Below, in pieces: positions 57,101 through 64,000 of a DNA stretch of 64,000 nt (position 1 is the first letter of the stretch; each line of letters starts with the position of its first letter). Origin of the DNA: Galdieria sulphuraria (lineage: Eukaryota; Rhodophyta; Bangiophyceae; Galdieriales; Galdieriaceae); contig NW_005178449.1 of assembly GCF_000341285.1 (NCBI RefSeq), forward strand, positions 62,001 to 126,000, given 5' to 3'. A model generated the notes under the pieces. That model made no database searches, was not told where the DNA came from, and saw only the letters and a program-made list of their open reading frames with translations. A program made the position numbers and the translations under genes.

Positions 57101-58052
57101 ATGATGCTGCCTCATTTGCATTTCGTACAGAACTCAACCGAATGGTAGACCGTCTGCGGCTTCTCAAGGAAAATGGAAAAGTCGTTCCATTTGTGAGAAT
57201 TCCACCAACAGAAGATATGGGTTACTGCAATCCAGAGATTCAGGACGCCTGGAAACGTCGTGAAGCTTTGATTGAAGACATAGAAAAAAGTCCTGTCAAT
57301 CGAAGCTTTCGAAAATTCACGGCGATGAAAATGTTTGAGCTCTATCATGAACTAGAGTGGAAATTGGCAAAGATTCGATGGGCTCTAAGTGATGATAGTC
57401 TCCAGCTGATGCCAGATTATAATCTGCGGGTTGAAGTCCTCAAGAAACTTGGGTAGGTTTGGGTTTTAGGTTTTCAAGAATCAACTAACAACATTGCAGT
57501 TTTATAAATGAGGAACACATCATCCAACTAAAAGGAAGAGCAGCTTGTGAATTGAATATTTGTGACTGTGTATTAGCAACGGAAGTGATCTTTGAAAATG
57601 TTCTGAATCCGTTGGATTCTTGTGAATGTGCAGCCTTTCTGTCTTCATTTGTTTTTGAAGGTTCAACCAAGTGTGTTCTTTCCAGTTTAACTGATCCTTT
57701 ATTGAATGCTATCGAAGCCCTGGGAACCATTGCTCATCGAGTTGGAAATGTTCAAAATGAATGCGGACTTCCCATTTCAGCGGAAGAATTTGCACAACAG
57801 AATATAAGAACTGGACTTTCAGATGTGGTACTTCTATGGGCACAAGGAGTTAAGTTTGTGGAAATATGTGAGGTTACGGAAGTTCCTGAGGGAACTATAA
57901 TTCGGGTCATCAATCGACTTAGTGAGCTTCTTAAGGAAGTTAGGAGTTTTGCTAGAGTTATTGGGGACTTTAAGTTACACGATAAAATTGTAGAAGCTGA
58001 TGAAAGGATACGTCGCGATATATGTTTTGCTGCAAGTTTGTATGTAACATAA
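54081..58052 (+). CDS. SKI2: SKI2/SKIV2L exosome-associated DExH RNA helicase
   Basis: Exons 54081-56240, 56296-57452 and 57500-58052, 1,289 aa. Ski2 with Ski3 and Ski8 threads mRNA into the cytoplasmic exosome. The N-terminal about 340 residues are variable. The helicase core begins with FPFKLDDFQKRGI. Walker A is AHTSAGKT (about residue 373), followed by YTSPIKSLSNQKYRDF, DEVH in VIFDEVHYI (about 463), LSATVPN, ETFAMGVNMPAKTVIF and QMAGRAGRRGID. An insert of beta-barrel type and the C-terminal DSHCT domain (ISAEEFAQQNIRTGLSDVVLLWAQG) follow. The early motif and total length fit Ski2 rather than Mtr4, which is shorter and lacks the long N-terminus. A TTG at 54069 extends the frame but is unlikely. 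Confidence 0.92.
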
Positions 58053-58743
58053 TATAACTAATAAACAGTAAAAATATTAAGAACATTTTATAAACAGTTT
58101 TGGACGACCCTTCTTTCAATACTTTTAAGTTATAGTAATTGAGACGATCTCCTCCCCTGTAAGCCCACTAGTGCGCCTCCGGACTTCGTAGCGTCCTATC
58201 AAATAGCGGTAATAACTTATCTCTGGAGTAAGTACCCAACAAGAAGAACTCGTCTTTCGTCATAGGATTCGAAGTCCTTGAGGGCACAACAACCCCTCCT
58301 TTCGAATAATACGTTCCCCCTCCCTTTATGTAATAAGTACAACCACCTTCCCAGCTAGTCACAACAACTTGCATCGAAAAAGTTTCAGACCTAAAAACTC
58401 CATCAACGAAAACTGTGAAATCCCTCGTTTGCAACATACTCTTTTGACGGCACAATAGGTTTTGGACGTATGGGCACAAGACGTGCACTACTCTTCAGTG
58501 CTCTTTCCATTTAGAAAAACTTTATTTCCTCTCTCGTGCAAAACACGAGAACTACGAGGACGCAACAGTACCAACACAAACCATTTCACAACGCGAGGAA
58601 GGTAATCAAAAACAACCTAAACAAAAGCCTCCCTCTTCTGATGGGATCATGTCCCTCAGTCCATTGGACCAGCTAAATTATCCAATCAGCATTTGAACAT
58701 TGGAAATGCTATTTAGGAACGTTTTTCTGCCCATTTGCAATTT
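58053..58743. other. Region of 0.7 kb, locally GC-richer, with an unidentified minus-strand frame
   Basis: The minus-strand frame 58168-58488 is open for about 106 codons and includes TVFVDGVFRSETFSMQVVV, two Tyr-Tyr-Lys-Gly-Gly style repeats and a hydrophilic end. Upstream (58500-58640) another frame, DYLPRVVKWFVLVLLRPR, is open in a different phase. The region is visibly less AT-rich than its neighbours. I recognise no family; it could be an orphan gene or the remains of a dispersed family. Confidence 0.4.
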
Positions 58744-59940
58744 TTATAATTTGCAGAATTTGCCGTTACGAATGTGAGGAGCATTGTTGCGTCTTTTGGT
58801 AGCAAGTTTACCTCTGGAAATCAACTTCAACTTATGAATATCTTCTAAACACGAACAACCGGAAAGTTTCATTCCGTCTATAAATTCTCTCTTCAATATT
58901 CCCAAAACTTTCTTCACCCCCAGAATACCGTTACAAGCTAAACCCCATAATATTGGCCGTCCAATACAGACTGCGTCAGCTCCAAGAGCCAGCGCTTTTA
59001 TGATGTCTTCTCCGGAACGAAAACCGGAATCGATGAGAATAGGAAAATTTTGTAGCTTCAACTTTCGAACTGCCTGGACAACAGCAGGGAGGCATTGCAA
59101 AGTTGGCACAGCACTACCTAATTGTCTTCCGCCATGATTACTGATAATTATCCCTGTCAAACCATACTTATAGGCCAATAAGGCGTCTTCTACTGACTGA
59201 ATACCCTTGAGAAATACTGGCAAGCGAGTTTGTTGCCTTATTAAACGAACATCATCCCAAGTAATATTGGCATCAAATATTTTATCGATGTGGTCATCAA
59301 AACCGCCTGTATCACCTTCATTTGCAAAAGCATAAATTTTTTTGTCTTCATCGCTATAATTTTCATAATTGAGTCCACTTGGTAGTCTTTGAAAACCATT
59401 TCTCGTGTCAATCGGTCGATAGCCAAAAATGGGGGAGTCCACTGTAATCACCAAGGCTTCATATCCAGCTTCTTCAGCTCGCTTTACCAAACGCAAAGTT
59501 ATATCCCTGTCTTTCAAAATATAACATTGAAACCAATGTGATCCTTTCGTTGCCACTTTACGCACTTGTTCCAGTCGTACAGTAGCATGTTGCGAGACAC
59601 CGAGTGTAATTCCTTCATCAAGACAGGCCAGAGCTGTTGCCTCTTCCCCTTGCGGGTGTACAAGTTTGTGTACTCCAAAAGGTGCCACAAGGAAAGGAAA
59701 AGACAAAGTTGTTTTGCCTACTTGTAAGGACGTCTTTGGTTCAGAACAGGAGGAAAGAACTCTTGGAATAATAAACAGGGTTTGAAATATTCTCGTGTTG
59801 GCTTTTACACTTTGTTCGTCACCAGCACCGCTAGCAACATACTCATATATATGCTTGGGAAGCTTTCTTTTGGCTTCCAGTTCAAAATCTTTCAAGACTA
59901 GGCACTGCGATTGTGCATTCCTATTGCTGTCTACAGTCAT
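58744..59940 (-). CDS. FMN-dependent alpha-hydroxyacid oxidase (glycolate/lactate oxidase family), possible PTS1
   Basis: A single exon of 398 aa. These flavoenzymes oxidise glycolate, lactate or longer 2-hydroxyacids to 2-oxoacids. The TIM-barrel signatures are clear: YEYVASGAGDEQSV near the N-terminus, PFGVHKLVHPQGE, WFQCYILKDRDIT, ALVITVDSPIFGYRPIDTRNGF, the catalytic SNHGGRQL (His and Arg) and LIDSGFRSGEDIIKALALGADAVCIGRP binding FMN phosphate. The C-terminus is CKL, which fits the degenerate PTS1 rule (S/A/C)(K/R/H)(L/M), suggesting a peroxisomal glycolate oxidase or hydroxyacid oxidase. Substrate choice is not certain. The first in-frame ATG is 59940; a GTG 12 nt upstream extends the frame. 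Confidence 0.9.
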   Translation of the reverse strand: MTVDSNRNAQSQCLVLKDFELEAKRKLPKHIYEYVASGAGDEQSVKANTRIFQTLFIIPRVLSSCSEPKTSLQVGKTTLSFPFLVAPFGVHKLVHPQGEEATALACLDEGITLGVSQHATVRLEQVRKVATKGSHWFQCYILKDRDITLRLVKRAEEAGYEALVITVDSPIFGYRPIDTRNGFQRLPSGLNYENYSDEDKKIYAFANEGDTGGFDDHIDKIFDANITWDDVRLIRQQTRLPVFLKGIQSVEDALLAYKYGLTGIIISNHGGRQLGSAVPTLQCLPAVVQAVRKLKLQNFPILIDSGFRSGEDIIKALALGADAVCIGRPILWGLACNGILGVKKVLGILKREFIDGMKLSGCSCLEDIHKLKLISRGKLATKRRNNAPHIRNGKFCKL

Positions 59941-60123
59941 TATATCAGGCACTACCGATTCCCAAAATATAATACGATTCGTAACTGAAATTTAATATTC
60001 TGGAATATAGTAGCTTCGAGATGAAAACTTTGCAATATGTCAAAGTAAGTTTGCTTACATCGATATTATCGTAGAACGATTGCCTACAAAAAAGATTAAC
60101 TTGGAGCATTTGACCGTGTCAGA

Positions 60124-61153
60124 ATGGAACTCGTATCAGAAACTGGATTTCAGATATTCCATCGCTTGAAACGCAAATATTTTCCTCCAGTTTATTTTCA
60201 AACTTCCGTAAGTCTAGTTTACATTCCCTTCTACTCGAGAAATGACGTTTGAAGTTTTTCTGTCCTATCGCCGTCCTCGAAGCGGGTGATCTTGTAGAGA
60301 TCACTGGACTGTCCAAATGTGGCAAAACTCAGTTCCTTTACCAGTGCACAGCAAATTTTATTTTATATCAGTTAGAAAGAGAATCATACCGAAGAGAGCT
60401 ACAGTTAGTTTGGATTGACATGGACTGGAATTTTGATATTTCAAGGATACGGGTACTTCTACAGTCAAGCAGCAGGTATGCAATATTGTCACATTAGTCA
60501 CTTATTATGAGGTGAGGTTCTAATTTGCTAGCAGTACTACGTACGATGAAGCGCAAGTTTCTCAAATCCTTGACAAGCTGCAGATTTCTCAGCCACAAGA
60601 TGATTGGCAGCTGCTGTTGTATTTGAGCGACCTTCAAGAACAAATAGAGACCAGTGGTCATTGTAAGCGTTCTTTTTCCTCGAATAGAATAAATAAGGCT
60701 GATAGTTTTGTAGCCTACGTTATATTTATAGACGGAATCGGAGGCTGGCAACACTGGAATTCTTTTACCAGTCAAGTGGCAGTGCTGCAGGCTTGTTTTA
60801 TGAAACTTAAAAGATTGTTATTCAATTTTCCTGTTATATGCTTAGCATCAGTAAAGATGCAGATGTCTTTGCCATTTCGGTCGAAATCTATATATTTGAA
60901 CAGCGAAAGTTCTCATTCTATTCCAGAATACTTACCACAGCCTTGGAAAGAGTTGGTGACTCATAAACTTGTTACACTTCGACAAAAAGAGGAAGAAGAC
61001 AATGATAATAATGGCGTTAGTGTTTTCTTGATCTATCATTTTTCAAAAGCAGACTATACTGAAGGAAATAGTTGGTGGAAAGGATGGAAGTCGAATGAAC
61101 AATGGAAAATGAAAGTAACAAGTCAGCTGGTGACTTGGGAGGCTCTGTCGTAA
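60124..61153 (+). CDS. XRCC2: XRCC2 RAD51 paralogue
   Basis: Exons 60124-60207, 60255-60475 and 60532-61153, 308 aa (human 280). XRCC2 acts with RAD51D, RAD51C and RAD51B in homologous recombination. The N-terminus MELVSETGFQIFHRL resembles the ESGTELLARL start of animal XRCC2. The Walker A motif is GLSKCGKTQ (residues about 43-51) and YVIFIDGIGGW is the Walker B region. The typical late motif, PQPWKELVTHKLVTLRQKEEED, corresponds to the AWQQLVKHRMFFSKQ block of human XRCC2. Lys-Thr of Walker A is kept although XRCC2 does not need ATP binding in vertebrates. No N-terminal helix-hairpin domain is present, again as in XRCC2. The first intron sits just before the ATPase core. Confidence 0.87.
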
Positions 61154-62151
61154 ATGACGAATTATTTTTTTGGGCGATATTTCAATTAGCAAAGAAACAT
61201 ATCATCTTAAGTTCGATTCCATGAGCCACAATCGGAAAGCTGGTGACAGAACAATCATTTTCATTATAAATATTGCATCTTTTTCTCACCACATACATTT
61301 GAACCTTCGACAATATTTGGTTGAAAGTCACTCGTTGAAACAAATGTTACCAATGTTAAGTAGCGTCTGAATTATATGTATCTATAGTTTCTTCCTAAAT
61401 AAAGTTTGGATAACTATTATCCATAAGTATCAGGGACTTCGAATAAATGGAAGCCTTAGCTCATTGGTAGATGGCAAAATTCCTACTGCGACGAGACATT
61501 CACAAGTGTCTTTCCAGTAACAGAGTAAAGAGCATCTAAAGCGAAAGTTTCGAATGGACAAACTCCGGTGTCTGTTAAGATCTTCTTGGCAGGACCTTTG
61601 CAACTCCATTTTCCAGAGTCTGAAAGCGTGTGCTACAATTGAGACAAACAGAGAATATCAAATCCTCACATTGACATGCCGTGAACAAGAATTGAAGTGA
61701 ATATAATATCAAACGTGTAACAAGTGTGTAAAAAGCCACTCCATCAGTAACTGCTCCTAAGTGTATATACAACCAATATCGTTCAACTTGTCCATTCCCA
61801 AAATTCAAAAAGGCATTCATATATATATCCTTCCAATATCCTCTTCCTTTGATATAAGCGCCACAAACAGAGATATACCGTTTATTCATCATATGCGCCA
61901 TTAGTGGCTACAACTCCAAATGGCCATGCTAACAAGAAAACAACTCCAGACAAGTGGTCGCACAATGCGTAATACTAACCACTCCACTATCGTCGAACAG
62001 AGCTTCATCAGACAAATAAACCGAACATGCGCAACAATCACGAAATAAGCAATACCGTCTCAAGGTACCCAAACGAGTCACTACCTTGAAACATCAGCTA
62101 ATATTCCTCTTCTCCTACTTACGATTGAGTTATTCTATATCCTCTCAAAAA
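61154..62151. other. Region of 1.0 kb with an unresolved minus-strand candidate gene
   Basis: The minus-strand frame 61575-61901 is open and hydrophobic in the middle (HLGAVTDGVAFYTLVTRL, ILYSLQFLF). It can be extended upstream across a possible intron into a frame reading YCLFRDCC and YLSDEALFDDSGV (about 61985-62060). No start codon, family or consistent exon set could be fixed. It may be a small membrane protein or intergenic noise. The XRCC2 3' end occupies the first part. Confidence 0.3.
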
Positions 62152-62919
62152 CTACCCACCTCTAGGTGACTCATTGGCGGAGTTGTCACCTCTCCTCTTC
62201 TCAACACTTTCAATACTTCTCGAACGAGATCTACGACGATCTTCGTAACTGCTTTCGTCACGATAGTTGTTCTCCACACTGGGAGAGTGGGTTCTGTTCC
62301 TACTTTCCTCCTTTCTTACTGGACTCCTGCTCCTACTTGCGCTTCGAGAATAGTCATCTCTCCTCCTCGGACTGTCTACAGAAGAGCGCCGAAATCTTCT
62401 TCTAGGAGGCGATCTACTTCTAGAGCGATGGCTTCGCCTTGGAGGGGGAGACCTCGAGTGAGAAGGCGAGCGGCTACTGTGCCTATAAGGACTGTGACGC
62501 GGGCTTCTTTTCCTTCTAGAAGGGAGTCCAGAAGGAGAAGGTGTTCTTGGACGAGGAGCAGTACAGTCCTTTTGCGTATGCCCCTTTTCCCCACAGCGAT
62601 AGCAACGGTTACTCCAGTCTCCATTTGGGCACTCTCTGGCAAAGTGACCCAACAAGCCACAGTTGTAACACTTTGGCTGTCTTGGGGGAGCTCTTTCGTT
62701 CTTAGCAAACTCGACCCTTATACGTTCACCTTCTAGCCTCTTTCCATCCAAATAATACCGGGCATCCTCGGCATCTCTTTCATCGCCCATCTCAACAAAC
62801 GCATAGTCAGACAGTAACCGAACGTCCCTGACTCGACCATACTTTGAAAACAGGTCTTCCAAGTCTCTCCTTGTAGCATGTCTCGAAACATTTCCAACGT
62901 ACAGTTTTCTGGTCGGCAT
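62152..62919 (-). CDS. RS2Z-type SR splicing factor (RRM, two zinc knuckles, RS domain)
   Basis: A single exon of 255 aa. SR proteins bind exonic enhancers and recruit spliceosome parts. An RRM occupies residues 1-75, with RNP2 KLYVGNV and RNP1-like [16 protein letters not shown]. Two CCHC zinc knuckles follow ([14 protein letters not shown] and [14 protein letters not shown]). The C-terminal 130 residues form an RS/SP-rich domain ([15 protein letters not shown] and similar). Two knuckles are the mark of plant RS2Z32/33; animal SRSF7 and plant RSZ have one. The preferred start is 62919 because [10 protein letters not shown] begins the RRM; a longer frame to 63003 has no ATG. Divergent neighbour is 47 bp away. 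Confidence 0.93.
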   Translation of the reverse strand: MPTRKLYVGNVSRHATRRDLEDLFSKYGRVRDVRLLSDYAFVEMGDERDAEDARYYLDGKRLEGERIRVEFAKNERAPPRQPKCYNCGLLGHFARECPNGDWSNRCYRCGEKGHTQKDCTAPRPRTPSPSGLPSRRKRSPRHSPYRHSSRSPSHSRSPPPRRSHRSRSRSPPRRRFRRSSVDSPRRRDDYSRSASRSRSPVRKEESRNRTHSPSVENNYRDESSYEDRRRSRSRSIESVEKRRGDNSANESPRGG

Positions 62920-62966
62920 GGCGCTTAAACGGCGTTGCCCAAATTCCCACGACGAAAAGATGGATA
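62920..62966. promoter_or_regulatory. 47-bp divergent intergenic region
   Basis: The ATGs of the RS2Z gene (minus) and of the unknown gene (plus) are 47 bp apart, so their leaders and promoter elements must be very short or overlap each other. Confidence 0.6.
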
Positions 62967-63608
62967 ATGTTGTTGAATGCGTTCCAAAGCAGTTGGGGTG
63001 CAATTAGGAACAAGAGATCTCAGTTAACGTTGCTATTTAAACAAGTGAGAAGATGTAGAGTATATCCAGAATCTCCCCAAATCGTGAACGGGGTGGAAGA
63101 AGTAGTTGAACCGCAGATGTCGCAGTTTGGATCAAAGAGGAGGCGTTTCTTCGAAAGGAATCGCATACAGAGGCTCAGACAACAAAGTCAAGTTGCCATA
63201 GCTACTTGGATGAGAATAATAATAGCAAAGGGAACAGACTTTGAGGTAACGTAAATTTTTGCCTTTCAATATTATTTATCTACTCTTTTGTAGATATTAG
63301 ACTCCAAGGTCTATTTTCGTGAAGAGGACGTCAACTGGAGTTTGCTGCGCCAGTGTGAGAAAGTACGCCAGTTTAATCCAATTGGTATGGCAACGTATTA
63401 CGATATATGCGTCCAACAAGGCAACTATAGTCATTTTAAGAAAGCTGCTGCTTGGAAATTTGGGGTAACTTTGTTTTCTATTTGTTGGGCGACTTGTTTC
63501 ACCAAGAGTTTTTATCTACAGGAACTAAAAGGGGAATGGAAACTTCTTGGTCGCCGAGTTGCCTTTTGGAAAGGTGTTCAAATAACTGTTACACGAGTGA
63601 ACGAGTAA
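62967..63608 (+). CDS. Unknown protein with basic, presequence-like N-terminus
   Basis: Exons 62967-63245, 63294-63464 and 63522-63608, 178 aa; phases agree and introns are 48 and 57 nt. I do not recognise it. The first 30 residues are basic and amphipathic ([20 protein letters not shown]), suggesting mitochondrial targeting. Middle: a basic block ([18 protein letters not shown]) and an amphipathic helix. The C-terminus is Trp/Lys-rich ([32 protein letters not shown]). Such composition would suit a small organellar ribosomal or assembly protein, but nothing specific supports that. Confidence 0.7.
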
Positions 63609-64000
63609 CGGAAAGATATAAGCAAACAAGTTGCCAATAGCTTTAAAAAAGTATATAACTTAAACTACGATAAGCAGTACGGGGATTTTGTTTATGGTGC
63701 TGTTAACTCGCGTGTATGTTTGAAACTACCGAAATTGGTCTTCTTTCTTATGTATAGAATATCATATTGAGGATAATCTCTTGTTTGAGTTTATGTGAAT
63801 CCGTTGAAAGCTGCAGACAAAGAGCGAGTAACTTGGTTTGATAGTTTATCGATTCTTTCCAGTTGGTGAGTAGAGAAACTGTAGACCATACAATTGGTTG
63901 TTGTATTATTACAATTGGCAACCAACATATTCTAAATAAAGTAAATTGCTGCCTTTGCTTGCACGGATATTGAAAACATGTTTTTTGAAGTTTTTGATCA
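63609..64000. other. Right-edge intergenic region
   Basis: No gene supported. An AATAAA-like element (about 63934-63940) could be a polyadenylation signal of an unseen plus-strand transcript or chance. Confidence 0.4.

Noticed and set aside
61170-61370. Separate gene just after XRCC2
   Set aside because: The open frame has no ATG at its start and overlaps the expected XRCC2 3' untranslated region.
1-64000. CRISPR arrays, insertion sequences, retroelements, Polintons or other virus-like elements
   Set aside because: No direct-repeat arrays, terminal repeats, transposase, reverse transcriptase, integrase or capsid-like motifs were seen anywhere in the window.

Overview
The window reads as nuclear DNA of a unicellular red alga of the Cyanidiales, most likely a Galdieria sulphuraria-like species. 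This is an inference from several signs: moderately AT-rich DNA, very dense genes, short introns (mostly 44-60 nt, GT-AG, strong GTAAGT donors), a plastid cytochrome b6f assembly factor next to typical eukaryotic housekeeping genes, and a local family of plasma-membrane-type sugar transporters, a class known to be greatly expanded in Galdieria. No tool was run. All gene models come from reading frames, splice signals and remembered family motifs.

Layout. 0-8.1 kb: SCO1 (partial), SBDS and TruB on the minus strand with 9 nt between them, tRNA-Trp(CCA), a FANCJ/BRIP1-type helicase followed after 1 nt by an MMTAG2-like gene, then Ykt6 and TFIIE-beta. 8.2-13.4 kb: a head-to-tail minus-strand run of a dienelactone hydrolase, a carboxymuconolactone-decarboxylase-like protein and a large orphan protein. 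13.4-16.9 kb: a gene-free stretch with several inverted repeats. 16.9-24.3 kb: a six-repeat, probably plastid protein, a CCB2/CCB4 family protein, a UBIAD1-like prenyltransferase, a U4 snRNA gene, a five-repeat Myb/SANT protein resembling SNAPC4, and Mia40/CHCHD4. 24.6-30.0 kb: an NT-C2/coiled-coil protein, EAF6 and a coiled-coil orphan. 30.0-38.7 kb: a sugar-transporter neighbourhood with a decayed relic, a frameshifted copy and an intact copy. 38.8-58.1 kb: polynucleotide phosphorylase, a small membrane protein, GCN1 (about 2,810 residues), the tubulin chaperone TBCE and the exosome helicase SKI2. 58.7-63.6 kb: an FMN alpha-hydroxyacid oxidase with a possible peroxisomal signal, XRCC2, an RS2Z-type splicing factor and a divergent unknown gene.

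Several themes recur. RNA metabolism is well represented (PNPase, SKI2, TruB, U4, RS2Z), as are translation control and ribosome maturation (GCN1, SBDS), DNA repair (BRIP1-like, XRCC2), snRNA transcription (SNAPC4-like beside U4) and organelle biogenesis (SCO1, Mia40, CCB-family). There is no operon logic, but two same-strand pairs are spaced so tightly that a shared or overlapping transcript must be considered.

The most noteworthy items are the U4 gene, the two nearly touching gene pairs, the sugar-transporter birth-and-death series, an intron hidden in frame within a long reading frame, and the structured gene-free regions. I saw no CRISPR array, insertion sequence or intact mobile element.
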